DNA from: Parapristionchus giblindavisi
Taxonomy: Eukaryota > Nematoda > Chromadorea > Rhabditida > Diplogasteridae
Reading direction: 5' to 3'
Assembly: GCA_943737045.1 (NCBI GenBank)
Contig: CALSFV010000075.1
Coordinates: 62,001-126,000, forward strand
Length of the DNA: 64,000 nt
The translations under genes were made by a program, and so were the position numbers. A model generated the notes under the pieces. The model saw only the letters and a program-made list of their open reading frames with translations. It made no database searches and was not told the DNA's origin. Positions 1-11,732 of this stretch are shown one piece after another (position 1 is the first letter of the stretch; the number at the start of each line of letters is the position of its first letter).

Positions 1-2444
1 GGAGCTCCTTATATATATGGAGCTCCTTATATATACGGAACTCCGTATATATAAGGGGCTCCATATATATAAGGGGCTCCATATATATAAGGGGCTCCAT
101 ATATATAAGGAGCCCCTTATATATACGGAGCTCCATATATATAAGGGGCTCCGTATATATAAGGAGCTCCATATATATATGGAGCCCCTTATATATACGG
201 AACTCCTTATATATACGGAACTCCGTATATATAAGGGGCTCCATATATATAAGGGGCCCCTTATATATACGGAACTCCTTATATATACGGAACTCCGTAT
301 ATATACGGAACTCCGTATATATAAGGGGCTCCATATATATATGGAGCTCCTTATATATATATGGAGCTCCTTATATATACGGAACTCCATATATATAAGG
401 GGCTCCATATATATAAGGGGCTCCATATATATATATGGAGCCCCTTATATATATGGAGCCCCTTATATATACGGAGCTCCATATATATAAGGAGCTCCAT
501 ATATATATGGAGCCCCTTATATATACGGAGCCCCTTATATATATGGAGCTCCGTATATATAAGGGGCTCCTTATATATATGGAGCCCCTTATATATATGG
601 AGCCCCTTATATATACGGAGCCCCTTATATATATGGAGCCCCTTATATATACGGAACTCCGTATATATAAGGGGCTCCATATATTTAAGGGGCTCCATAT
701 ATATATGGAGCTCCTTATATATATGGAGCTCCTTATATATATGGAGCTCCTTATATATACGGAACTCCTTATATATACGGAACTCCGTATATAAGGGGCT
801 CCATATATATAAGGGGCTCCATATATATAAGGAGCCCCTTATATATACGGAGCTCCATATATATAAGGGGCTCCGTATATATAAGGGGCTCCATATATAT
901 AAGGGGCTCCATATATATAAGGGGCCCCTTATATATACGGAGCTCCATATATATAAGGGGCTCCGTATATATATAAGGGGCTCCATATATATATGGAGCT
1001 CCTTATATATATGGAGCTCCGTATATATAAGGGGCTCCATATATATAAGGGGCTCCATATATATAAGGAGCCCCTTATATATACGGAGCTCCATATATAT
1101 ACGGAGCTCCATATATATAAGGGGCTCCGTATATATAAGGGGCTCCATATATATATATATACCTTATACCTTATATATAAGGGGCTCCTTATATATACGG
1201 AGCTCCGTATATATAAGGGGCTACATATATATAAGGAGCCCCTTATATATACGGAGCTCCATATATATACGGAGCTCCATATATATAAGGGGCTCCGTAT
1301 ATATAAGGGGCTCCATATATATATATGGAGCTCCTTATATATACGGAACTCCTTATATATACGGAACTCCGTATATATAAGGGGCTCCATATATATATGG
1401 AGCACCTTATATATAAGGAGCAGCATATATATAAGGAGCCCCTTATATATACGGAGCTCCATATATATAAGGGGCTCCATATATATAAGGGGCTCCATAT
1501 ATATAAGGAGCCCCTTATATATACGGAACTCCGTATATATAAGGGGCTCCATATATATAAGGGGCTCCATATATATAAGGGGCCCCTTATATATACGGAG
1601 CTCCATATATATAAGGGGCTCCGTATATATATAAGGGGCTCCATATATATATGGAGCTCCTTATATATATGGAGCTCCGTATATATAAGGGGCTCCATAT
1701 ATATAAGGGGCTCCATATATATAAGGAGCCCCTTATATATACGGAGCTCCATATATATACGGAGCTCCATATATATAAGGAGCTCCATATATATATGGAG
1801 CCCCTTATATATACGGAACTCCTTATATATACGGAACTCCGTATATATAAGGGGCTCCATATATATAAGGGGCTCCATATATATAAGGGGCCCCTTATAT
1901 ATACGGAGCTCCATATATATAAGGGGCTCCGTATATATATAAGGGGCTCCATATATATATGGAGCTCCTTATATATATGGAGCTCCGTATATATAAGGGG
2001 CTCCATATATATAAGGGGCTCCATATATATAAGGAGCCCCTTATATATACGGAGCTCCATATATATACGGAGCTCCATATATATAAGGGGCTCCGTATAT
2101 ATAAGGGGCTCCATATATATATATATATGGAGCTCCTTATATATACGGAACTCCTTATATATACGGAACTCCGTATATATAAGGGGCTCCATATATATAT
2201 GGAGCCCCTTATATATACGGAACTCCTTATATATACGGAACTCCGTATATATACGGAACTCCGTATATATAAGGGGCTCCATATATATATGGAGCTCCTT
2301 ATATATATATGGAGCTCCTTATATATACGGAACTCCATATATATAAGGGGCTCCATATATATAAGGGGCTCCATATATATATGGAGCCCCTTATATATAT
2401 GGAGCCCCTTATATATACGGAGCTCCATATATATATAAGGAGCT

Positions 2445-2487
<43 letters not shown>

Positions 2488-2837
2488 TATACATATATAT
2501 ATGGAGCCCCTTATATATACGGAGCCCCTTATATATATGGAGCTCCGTATATATAAGGGGCTCCTTATATATATGGAGCCCCTTATATATATGGAGCCCC
2601 TTATATATACGGAGCCCCTTATATATATGGAGCCCCTTATAACTATGGAGCCCCTTATATATATGGAGCCCCTTATATATACGGAACTCCGTATATATAA
2701 GGGGCTCCATATATTTAAGGGGCTCCATATATATATGGAGCTCCTTATATATATGGAGCTCCTTATATATATGGAGCTCCTTATATATACGGAACTCCTT
2801 ATATATACGGAACTCCGTATATAAGGGGCTCCATATA
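1..2837. repeat. 18-bp-period satellite, left block
   Basis: Tandem array of units with an 8-bp GC-rich core (GGAGCTCC, GGGGCTCC, GGAGCCCC or GGAACTCC) followed by about 10 bp of TATATA-type sequence. Most cores are 18 bp apart, with occasional 20-bp steps and one longer pure TA stretch near 2443-2500. The cores are palindromes or near-palindromes, so unit orientation switches freely. Because 18 is divisible by three, several frames on both strands stay open for 150-350 codons and spell hexapeptides such as MELLIY or KGLHIY. These are by-products of the period, not genes. Rare variant units recur at fixed spacing, showing higher-order duplication. Confidence 0.95.
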
Positions 2838-3140
2838 CAGTACCGTCCAAAAGTATACCAAAAAGTACATTTGTCGTCATAACTTTTTTCAAACTCAACC
2901 GATCCTGTCCAGCTTTTCAGGGATAATTTTGAGAGTGTTTTTACGTGTTTTGCAGAAATAAACACCCCGGTTGAACTCTAACGGTAAAATTAATTTCGAA
3001 TTTATCAAAAGTCACAAAAGTGAGATTTTCGTTTTCTTCGTTTCCTTCAGAGTTTTTCACTCATTTCGTTACCAATGTGTGTTATATCATTTTAAAACTA
3101 TACTAGAATTCTTTCGTCGCGAATGCCAGATGGCTCCGTC

Positions 3141-3406
3141 CGCAGCCCCTGTCGCAGCTGTTCCGGATGTCTGTTTCGACTATCCCCAAGGTCATTAGAA
3201 CATCAATCCGTGCCCAAACAATGAAAAGGACTAGTGGACGACCTCTCAAGACGACCACGACATCTCATCATATTATTACACGCGTCGCGATGGAGAACTC
3301 GAGGCTTACTGCAATGGACACCAAGCAAGAACTTGCGGAATTTTACCAAATTGAGATATGTGAAGCTTCTAACTTGAGTGAAAAGACGTTTGAGGGAAGG
3401 AAATAG
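3141..3406 (+). pseudogene. Tc1-like transposase N-terminal fragment (left arm)
   Basis: The + strand reads a helix-turn-helix-like stretch with the motif GRPLKTTTTS, and ends in a stop with no catalytic region. The mirror fragment in the right arm (4046-3801) has the equivalent GRPRKTTMTS motif. Family knowledge: Tc1 transposases have a paired-like DNA-binding domain with a GRPR hook before the DDE catalytic domain. The catalytic part here lies on the other strand, so this is a broken copy. Confidence 0.6.
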
Positions 3407-3418
3407 ATCTCTAAGATA

Positions 3419-3604
3419 TCAGTGTAGTCCTCCTTCCCCATAATTCCCCTTCACATGGTCCAGGGGACCAACCCCAACTGCCGAGAAATAACCCCACAAA
3501 ATCAACGATACTCCTCCAAGCTTCAAGGTGAGCAGCTGGTAGTTCCCATCAAATCTAGTGTTAACCAGATGACGAAAATGACCTATTCCCACCGTACCAA
3601 TCAT
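3419..3604 (-). pseudogene. Tc1-like transposase C-terminal fragment (left arm)
   Basis: The - strand reads LILWGYFSAVGVGPLDHVKG, a form of the conserved Tc1 segment VWGCFS..GVGPL found between the second D and the E of the DDE domain. The same segment on + in the right arm (3672-3800) reads LWGCFSVDAVGPQGHLKG. The fragment is out of order relative to the N-terminal piece, so the gene cannot be expressed as a whole. Confidence 0.6.
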
Positions 3605-3605
3605 C

Positions 3606-3800
3606 AGAAACTTGTTTTCGTCTGAGGATTCGACCTACTACCACTGTTGTGTGGATCAATTCAGATAGTCGATGTTGTGGGGTTGTTTCTCTGTAGATGC
3701 GGTTGGTCCCCAGGGCCATCTGAAGGGAATTGTAAAGAAGGACGAGTACGTCAATATCCTGGAGACCTATTTCATTCCCTCAAACATCGTTTCAGCCAAG
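3606..3800 (+). pseudogene. Tc1-like transposase C-terminal fragment (right arm)
   Basis: Mirror image of the fragment at 3419-3604. The + frame shows LWGCFSVDAVGPQGHLKG followed by NILETYF, a typical Tc1 catalytic-domain segment. An in-frame stop lies just upstream of the motif. It is part of the palindromic element and not a separate gene. Confidence 0.6.
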
Positions 3801-4046
3801 TTAAGAAGCTTTAGGTATCCAAATTTGTTGAAATTCCGGCGTTTCTTGCTTGGTGTCCATTGCATTGAGCGTCGGATTCTCCTTCTGTATGCGGGCAGTC
3901 AGACGATCAGAGGTCATAGTCGTCTTGCGAGGTCGTCCATTAATCTTCTTCATTGTTTGAGCATAGATTGGAGCTATGATGACATTTTGGATGGTCGAAA
4001 CAGACACCCGGAAATACTGTGAGAAGGTGACTGCGGACAGTCCCAT
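3801..4046 (-). pseudogene. Tc1-like transposase N-terminal fragment (right arm)
   Basis: Reads a helix-turn-helix-like stretch on the - strand with GRPRKTTMTS, the partner of the fragment at 3141-3406. At protein level the two are clearly related but diverged, which dates the palindrome as old relative to the much more uniform satellite around it. Confidence 0.6.
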
Positions 4047-4378
4047 ATGACGTCAACGACGAATGAATTCTCACTCGGATATCGGTAGATTCTTGCTCCC
4101 AAGTGGCCGTGTAATAGTTTCACAACGATATAACACGCATTGGTAGCGAAATGAATGGGAAAACTCAGAAGAAATCGAAGAAAACGAAAATCTCACTTTT
4201 GTGACTTTTGATAAATTCGAAATAAATTTTACAGAGAGAGTTCAACCGGGGTGTTTATTTGTGCAAAACGCGTAAAAACACTCTCAACATAATCCCTGAA
4301 AAGTTGGACAGGATCGGTTGAGTTTGAAAAAAGTTATGACGAGAAATGTACTTTTTGGTATACTTTTGGACGGTACTG

Positions 4379-6796
4379 TATATAAGGGGCTCCATATATA
4401 TAAGGGGCTCCATATATATAAGGAGCCCCTTATATATACGGAGCTCCATATATATAAGGGGCTCCGTATATATAAGGGGCTCCATATATATAAGGGGCTC
4501 CATATATATAAGGGGCCCCTTATATATACGGAGCTCCATATATATAAGGGGCTCCGTATATATATAAGGGGCTCCATATATATATGGAGCTCCTTATATA
4601 TATGGAGCTCCGTATATATAAGGGGCTCCATATATATAAGGGGCTCCATATATATAAGGAGCCCCTTATATATACGGAGCTCCATATATATACGGAGCTC
4701 CATATATATAAGGGGCTCCGTATATATAAGGGGCTCCATATATATATATACCTTATACCTTATATATAAGGGGCTCCTTATATATACGGAGCTCCGTATA
4801 TATAAGGGGCTACATATATATAAGGAGCCCCTTATATATACGGAGCTCCATATATATACGGAGCTCCATATATATAAGGGGCTCCGTATATATAAGGGGC
4901 TCCATATATATATATGGAGCTCCTTATATATACGGAACTCCTTATATATACGGAACTCCGTATATATAAGGGGCTCCATATATATATGGAGCACCTTATA
5001 TATAAGGAGCAGCATATATATAAGGAGCCCCTTATATATACGGAGCTCCATATATATAAGGGGCTCCGTATATATAAGGGGCTCCATATATATATGGAGC
5101 TCCTTATATATATGGAGCTCCGTATATATAAGGGGCTCCATATATATATAAGGGGCTCCATATATATAAGGAGCCCCTTATATATACGGAGCTCCATATA
5201 TATACGGAGCTCCATATATATAAGGGGCTCCGTATATATAAGGGGCTCCATATATATATATATGGAGCTCCTTATATATACGGAACTCCTTATATATACG
5301 GAACTCCGTATATATAAGGGGCTCCATATATATATGGAGCCCCTTATATATACGGAACTCCTTATATATACGGAACTCCGTATATATACGGAACTCCGTA
5401 TATATAAGGGGCTCCATATATATATGGAGCTCCTTATATATATATGGAGCTCCTTATATATACGGAACTCCATATATATAAGGGGCTCCATATATATAAG
5501 GGGCTCCATATATATATGGAGCCCCTTATATATATGGAGCCCCTTATATATACGGAGCTCCATATATATAAGGAGCTCCATATATATATGGAGCCCCTTA
5601 TATATACGGAGCCCCTTATATATATGGAGCTCCGTATATATAAGGGGCTCCTTATATATATGGAGCCCCTTATATATATGGAGCCCCTTATATATACGGA
5701 GCCCCTTATATATATGGAGCCCCTTATAACTATGGAGCCCCTTATATATATGGAGCCCCTTATATATACGGAACTCCGTATATATAAGGGGCTCCATATA
5801 TTTAAGGGGCTCCATATATATATGGAGCTCCTTATATATATATGGAGCTCCTTATATATATGGAGCTCCTTATATATACGGAACTCCTTATATATACGGA
5901 ACTCCGTATATAAGGGGCTCCATATATATAAGGGGCTCCATATATATATGGAGCCCCTTATATATACGGAGTTCCGTATATATACGGAGCCCCTTATATA
6001 TATGGAGCCCCTTATATATATGGTGCCCCTTATATATATGGAGCTCCTTATATATACGGAACTCCATATATATATGGAGCCCCTTATATATATGGAGCCC
6101 CTTATATATATGGAGCTCCTTATATATATGGAGCTCCTTATATATATGGAGCTCCTTATATATACGGAACTCCTTATATATATGGAGCCCCTTATATATA
6201 CGGAGTTCCGTATATATACGGAGCCCCTTATATATATGGAGCCCCTTATATATACGGAGCTCCGTATATATATGGAGCCCCTTATGTATACGGAGCTCCG
6301 TATATATAAGGAGCCCCTTATAAATATGGAGCCCCTTTTATATACGGAGCTCCGTATATATAAGGGGCTCCTTATATATACGGAGCTCCGTATATATAAG
6401 GGGCTACATATATATATGGAGCTCCGTATATATAAGGAGCCCCTTATATATACGGAGCCTCACATATATACGGAGCTCCATATATATATGGAGCCCCTTA
6501 TGTATACGGAGCTCCGTATATTTAAGGAGCCCCTTATATATATGGAGCCCCTTTTATATACGGAGCTCCGTATATATAAGGGGCTCCTTATATATACGGA
6601 GCTCCGTATATATAAGGGGCTACATATATATATGGAGCTCCGTATATATAAGGAGCCCCTTATATATACGGAGCCTCACATATATACGGAGCTCCATATA
6701 TATAAGGAGCTCCGTATATATAAGGAGCTCCTTATATATACGGAGCTCCATATATATACGGAGCCCCGTATATATATATGGAGCTCCGTATATATA
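4379..6796. repeat. 18-bp-period satellite, right block
   Basis: Continuation of the satellite beyond the Tc1-like insertion, with the same cores and spacing. Variant units seen in the left block return here. TACCTTATACC occurs near 1160 and near 4750. GGAGCACC followed by GGAGCAGC occurs near 1400 and 4990. CTTATAACTATGG occurs near 2636 and 5724. The last stretch, after about 5940, is more degenerate, with variants such as GAGCCTCAC and CCCCTTTTATATAC, as expected at an array edge. Confidence 0.93.
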
Positions 6797-7168
<372 letters not shown>

Positions 7169-7203
7169 CATAAAAAAATCATACCATACTCAAATCCAAG
7201 CTA

Positions 7204-7425
7204 AAAGCCTTCATGGACACAAGAGCTCTCCGCTCGTGCGGCACTTTCTCTTCGACAAAGATAACAACAGGGCGGAGAGAGCTTCAATTTGGCTCGGGGT
7301 GTATCTTTAAATCGACACCCCAAGATAATTTGAAACTTTCCGCTCTGGTCACACTCTCTCGCTTTCATTGTATACGAGATGACGAGAGTAAAATTATCTT
7401 GCGGTATACCAATAAAAGTATGTCT
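7204..7425. mobile_element. MITE family B, one copy plus a degenerate neighbour
   Basis: The copy at about 7312-7410 runs from ACACCCCAAGATAATTTGAA through CTCTGG...CTCTCTCGC to the inverse arm GAGAGTAAAATTATCTTGCGG. A second, more broken copy lies just upstream (7215-7300) with GCGGAGAGAGCTTCAATTTG and CTCGGGGTGT. This about 110-bp palindromic family recurs at least seven more times in the window. Confidence 0.6.
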
Positions 7426-8047
7426 CATCTAGGTTGAAGAAGTATGGAAGAAGAAAAAGTTTGTCGTGTTATGGAAAGTTTCCCATTGCAAGACTGATTC
7501 AAAGCGAGAAGAGTACGTTACTGAACTCAGCAAATACATCAATATCACCATCATAGGTTTGTACCGAGACTATGAATAATGCACTTGCAATGACTAACAA
7601 CCATATCCCAGCACACCACAGTGCTTGATAAATATTGATTTTATGAATTCTCTATGCATTTTTTGAGTATTTTTAAAAGTCTTTCTTTAAAAAAAAATCT
7701 CTATTTTCTTTTGTGTGCGACGCAGTGTTGCCAGAGCAGAGAAGACTTCAAATAATTTAAATTAAATTAAATTAAATTAAATTATAGGGTTAAACGATAA
7801 TTTTTGTACAATATATATAATGTAAAGTCAGAAACAGAAGTTGAATCATCCAATGTCGAAGATTATTTTTTCTATTTGTCATTTGAGAATACCGTTTGCC
7901 CGGAATACTTCTCGGAAAAAGTGGGAAAAACTTATTTTTGTTTTGATTTTAAGAAATATTATTTGCAGTTAAACTACTTCTTGAGTTTCACAATTCAAAT
8001 TGTTTTATCGCGAAAGGTAACCAACATCTTAATCTCATTTAATACCC

Positions 8048-8285
8048 TTAAAGGGAGCGTAACCTCTCTCAATGGTCTCTTCGACGCGCAATGCTCTCTC
8101 GTGGTTAGAGAACAGAGAAATAGTGTGCACAATGAAGAGACCATTGAGTGAGGTTACGCTCCCTTTAAAGGGAGCGTAACCTCACTCAATGGTCTCTTCG
8201 ACGCGCAATGCTCTCTCGTTGTTAGAGAACTGAGAAATAGTGAGCGCAATGAAGAGACCGTTGAGTGAGGTTACGCTCCCTTTAA
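8048..8285. mobile_element. MITE family A, two complete tandem copies
   Basis: Two copies of an about 118-bp inverted-repeat element, each starting TTAAAGGGAGCGTAACCTC and ending GAGGTTACGCTCCCTTTAA, share the middle TTTAAA at about 8164-8169. The TTAA at each end suggests a TTAA target duplication (piggyBac-like), although the family has no coding capacity. The loop reads GCGCAATGCTCTCTCGT then GTTAGAGAAC. Confidence 0.8.
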
Positions 8286-9259
8286 TGTATGTGACTTTTA
8301 AACCGATTCTCTGAAATATGTAATACCAGCCGTGTGCTCCGACAAGACGAAGCAGAGAGAGAGTGCGAGAGCAAGAGAGAGAGAGAGAGAAAGGGGGGCG
8401 TGGTCTGAACAAACGGACGACCATTCTGTTTTATATATAGAGTGTGATTAAAAAATAAAAGTCGATCTTATACGTAAATAGACACAGCTTTCAGATGATT
8501 TTGTCACATTTTCCTTCTGATTCGTACATTGCCGCAGAAGACATTGAAAGTCCCGAACAACTTGCACAGTTTCTCTATTCATTGATGGAAAATAAAGAGA
8601 AATATCTCAGGTTTACAGTTGTTTTAAATATTTGTGTCGATGCTCCAGTGAACTCTTTGCCTTAAAACACCCCTTAATTGGCCTTAAAGATGGAGGCCCT
8701 CGAATGTCTATGCAAATGTATAACATATCTATTATGCAAGAGACAAGTGATGTGCAAGAATGCACGACCGTAACGTCGCGGGTTCGAAACCTATTGCTGA
8801 ACTTGCCTATTTTCAAAATTTCGCGCCTTTGCATGTACATCAAGCATGGATTCATTCGTGATTCTAGCGATCAATAAGCTAAATTAGCATAAACTAATTT
8901 ATGTAAGGTATGCAGAATAACTGTTGCTCTCTTTCTGTCTTCACAGTTATTTCACGAAAATATTGCTCGGACACCATCTTTAAAGTTGATCATATTCAAG
9001 TATTTTAATAAATTTATTCAGATACTTTTCATGGATCAATGAATATTCGCGAACTTTCACGCATCGACCCGGGATTTGTAATTTATGCAAGGGATTGAAT
9101 GAACGAAGATTAAATAATGATACATCGCAATTGTTGTTCGATCATCATTCCTGGTTGGATAATGAACAATGCATACATGATTTCGCTAGGAAAACGTTGT
9201 TGAAAAGACATTGATAAATTTTTACGACCCAAATCGAGTATACATATACTGAAATGCAA
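8286..9259. other. Intergenic, no gene recognised
   Basis: No open frame with protein-like composition was seen on either strand. A GA-rich stretch lies at 8355-8400. A GGTTCGAAACC at 8780-8790 matches the B box of an RNA polymerase III promoter, but no convincing A box or cloverleaf was found. Confidence 0.5.
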
Positions 9260-9267
9260 TTCAGAGG

Positions 9268-9385
9268 TAGAGTTGGCTATTCGGGGGTTGCGGGACCGCA
9301 ACGGCTTGCCTAATCCCACTACCTCGAAGACAGGGGAGGTGGAGCGATTGTGGGCCCGCAACCCGCAACGGGACAGCCAACCCCA
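9268..9385. mobile_element. Short hAT-like MITE with 8-bp target duplication
   Basis: The ends are TAGAGTTGGC and GCCAACCCCA, and the copy is flanked by TTCAGAGG on both sides (9260-9267, 9386-9393). The interior is built of GGGTTGCGGG / GGGCCCGCAA blocks. A related, larger copy with a different perfect 8-bp duplication lies at 41810-42068. Eight-bp duplications are the signature of hAT transposases. Confidence 0.75.
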
Positions 9386-9701
9386 TTCAGAGGTTTAGTG
9401 CCAAAACTGAGATAATAGTAATGCTCTTAAATATATTATTATTCTAATTGTTGCCGTGACTTATAAGTTTCAGACTTTCAATAAATATCGTGCACAATTC
9501 GTTGCGTTGTTCTGATGTGCGCCAGGATAAATTAATATGAAATCTGTAACTTTTAAAAATCTTGTGGAAGTTAACTATAGAAATTTGCTAAATAGTGATA
9601 TCGCATTAGCTATAAAATATTATGAATAAAGAATTGATGATATATGACAAACAATTATGATACGTTAAAAGAATGGAAAACCGAATAGTTGCATTTGCCT
9701 T

Positions 9702-9811
9702 TTAACGGGGGCTGACACATTCGTCAACGGTCTATGCTCTCTCGTTGTTAGAGAACAGAGAAATAGTGTGCATGATGAAGAGGCCATTGAGAGAGGTACC
9801 ACTCCCTTTAA
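9702..9811. mobile_element. MITE family A copy
   Basis: Starts TTAACGGGGGCTGACAC and ends CCACTCCCTTTAA, with the family loop CTCTCTCGTTGTTAGAGAAC. It has diverged from the 8048-8285 pair in the left arm. Confidence 0.7.
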
Positions 9812-9814
9812 AGT

Positions 9815-9895
9815 GCCTACGCCGTAACGTCTCCGTCGATACGGAGGTGGTTACGGCGGAGGCACGTAAGGTAAATGTAATGATGCATTACCGAG
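9815..9895. mobile_element. MITE family C fragment
   Basis: Contains GTGCCTACGCCGTAAC facing GGTTACGGCGGAGGCACGTA, then TAATGATGCATTA. The same inverted sequence occurs at 52255-52640 (interrupted) and 62718-62830. It directly abuts the MITE A copy. Confidence 0.55.
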
Positions 9896-10105
9896 CAATT
9901 AACATTTCAAGATGAATCATTATCGCCTAACTTACTAATATGTTGTGCGAATCTCTTACTATTAGTAAAATACTTCATTTATGTAAGAACAGCGATCGAT
10001 AGTATCTATATGATTTCGAAATGTGATTACAATTGATCTTATTGTTACAATTTCGGTGATGCTTATACATCCATCGAGGAGTGGTTGTTTAAATTTTTAT
10101 TTACT

Positions 10106-10165
10106 TTTTAATTTAATTTATCGTACATCAAAAATATGTTACAATAATTGGAACAATGTTTCGTA
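10106..10165 (-). mobile_element. Possible 3' stub of the resident LINE
   Basis: AATTTAATTTATCGTACATC followed by a degenerate stretch resembles the terminal AATTTAATTTATCATACATC of the LINE at 17664-21517, in the same orientation. Only some 50 bp can be matched, so the assignment is weak. It lies 30 bp upstream of the EF-hand gene start. Confidence 0.3.
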
Positions 10166-10193
10166 ATCATCGATACTGCAACAAAAAAAAACC

Positions 10194-11732
10194 ATGAACT
10201 ACTGCCAGGCGTTAGTTACAGTTCTTGTGGTCGGCGCGTTTGCCGTTTCCGTGGAGGGCTGTTGTGGCGTCGGGCCACAAGGACAGGTTTGTGAAGTTTT
10301 ATTTTGTATTCGCACACTAGATGTTCGAAGAGTTTACTGTTTTCAAATAAAAGCTAAATGTGGGTTAACGGGGTGTGCGACCTATCTCGATGGCCTCTTC
10401 ATTGCGCACACTATTTCTCTATTCTCTAAAAACGAGAGAGCGTAGACCGTTGAAGAGGCCATAGAGAGAGGTTACGCTCCCTTTAAGCTATAAACCTTGA
10501 ACATTGAATATTTATTTCATAACATTTTGTCTTCTTTGAGCAATTTAATTTCAGTGCTGTGGCAGGGGCGGTTGCAACATCTTTTGCTGCAATTGCGATG
10601 GAGGATGTCGGGTACCTTGTGAGCAAATATCGTGTGAGTTACAATACTTATCACTAGTTGGCTGCGACTCTGTTGATCTTTGGCCTTTAACCTTTCTTCG
10701 TAATCATAATACCATCTATTTTGCAGTCAAATCATATCTCGCTCGAATCTATGCTGATGTAAGCTCAAAAAAGGTAGACGGTAAGCTAAATTATTACACG
10801 TTAGTTTAGAGCGTACAATTAGGGTGAAAGAGAGATTACGGATGCGCTCATGGGGAATCGAAGCATTGCCACTAAAAATTTTACCGTAAACTTCGGAAAG
10901 CTCACCTGCTTGGTGTTTCAATTGGTGTAGAGTTCTATTTCCCGGCTTAGTGAACAGGCTCTGTTATGATTGAACTAACGTGATTATTCTTACTGCCATA
11001 TTTTCCATCCTATTCTCATTTAGCGAGAAACAATTTGGCATTTAAAAAAATGAATACAGTTACAAAATGTACTTGCGTAATTGCCTTGCTACTGGCTGCT
11101 AAACAGAGAAAGAACTATCGATCAGCTCCAAACGTTTACCCCCCTTTCTTCCTCGCTCTCTCTCCGATCTACGTGCTACCTCACTCGTGCTGTCTCTCTC
11201 TCTAAACATAGAAACACATTGCGGCTGTGGCTGGCTGCACTCATGCCAAATAAACAAGTTTATTTTATACGGTCAATACCCCAAGGCATGAAATGTTTGA
11301 ATAAACACAATATATTCTTCTTAATAGACTCCCGCCACAAAGCTCAACTCCGCTTCTCCGCTATCGATGTCAATGGAGATGGAGTCATATCATACGAAGA
11401 AGGAGCTGTGTATATCAATGCACAGATGAACCATAAGAAATTGGGAAAATATGATTGGTAAGCTAAATTCTCAACGTGCAGCGTGATTTCTTCAAGAAAA
11501 GTTAGCATCGAACAATCAGTACCTATGAGATTATTACCCAATTTCAGATATAGAGTTTTCTTTGAGAAGCCAATGCGATCTTCTTCCACTCAAAAAGAAA
11601 AAAAATCTATACCATAATTAGGAAAATAATCACTAAGATATAGATGTTCTACCTAATTTCAGGTTCTCAAAGATGGATGCCAATGAAGATGGCATGATTC
11701 GTCCTGAAGAATTCGATAGAAGACTCAAATGA
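10194..11732 (+). CDS. Small secreted EF-hand calcium-binding protein (5 exons, 141 aa)
   Basis: Exons 10194-10286, 10555-10633, 10727-10780, 11328-11457 and 11663-11732 stay in phase and use GT-AG introns. The product is 141 aa. Residues 1-22 form a signal peptide (hydrophobic ALVTVLVVGAFAV). Residues 23-54 are very rich in cysteine and glycine (CCGVG, CCGRGGC, FCCNC). Two canonical EF-hand loops follow, DVNGDGVISYEE (89-100) and DANEDGMIRPEE (124-135), each with D/N/D at positions 1, 3, 5, G at 6 and E at 12. Both should bind calcium. The protein probably acts extracellularly; the partner is unknown. Secreted EF-hand proteins of this size are common in nematodes, but the Cys-rich head is not one I can name. 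Intron 1 holds a MITE A copy and intron 3 holds two mobile elements. The next gene converges on it 510 bp downstream. Confidence 0.85.
10365..10486. mobile_element. MITE family A copy in intron 1 of the EF-hand gene
   Basis: TTAACGGGGTGTGCGACC at the left and GGTTACGCTCCCTTTAA at the right, with TTAA at both ends. The loop is in reverse orientation compared with 8048-8285. It occupies nearly half of the intron. Confidence 0.75.
10797..10983. mobile_element. Element D, short version (CACGTTAGTT ends)
   Basis: Begins ACACGTTAGTTTAGAGCG and ends TGATTGAACTAACGTG, so the ends are inverted repeats. The first 90 bp match the tRNA-like unit at 14197-14310 and the last 60 bp match the end of the larger copy at 48176-48494. 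It is located in intron 3 of the EF-hand gene. Confidence 0.6.
11061..11278 (+). mobile_element. Solo LTR-like element, subfamily 2
   Basis: Starts within ACAAAATGTACTTGCGTAAT and ends with TTATTTTATACGGTCAATA. It carries AAATAAACAAG near the 3' end, a possible polyadenylation signal. The terminal inverted ends (TATTGTCCGTATAAAAT in better copies against ATTTTATACGGTCAATA) and the lack of coding sequence fit a solo LTR. It lies in intron 3 of the EF-hand gene, 50 bp upstream of exon 4. Confidence 0.6.

Larger units (their letters stand above)
2838..4378. mobile_element. Palindromic (foldback) Tc1-like transposon, inactive
   Basis: A 1541-bp element interrupts the satellite. It begins CAGTACCGTCCAAAAGTATA and ends with the inverse, flanked by TA on both sides (2836-2837 and 4379-4380), as expected for a Tc1/mariner target duplication. 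The match is not confined to the ends. The left half carries a transposase N-terminal fragment on + then a C-terminal fragment on -, and the right half mirrors this. The two halves therefore form arms of about 770 bp centred near 3608. The outer 270 bp match closely and the inner parts by roughly three quarters, judged by eye. No full-length transposase remains, so any movement would have needed enzyme from elsewhere. Confidence 0.85.

Noticed and set aside
2971..3198. 75-codon frame at the left of the Tc1-like element
   Set aside because: It lies in the terminal inverted repeat and runs out of frame with the transposase remnant.
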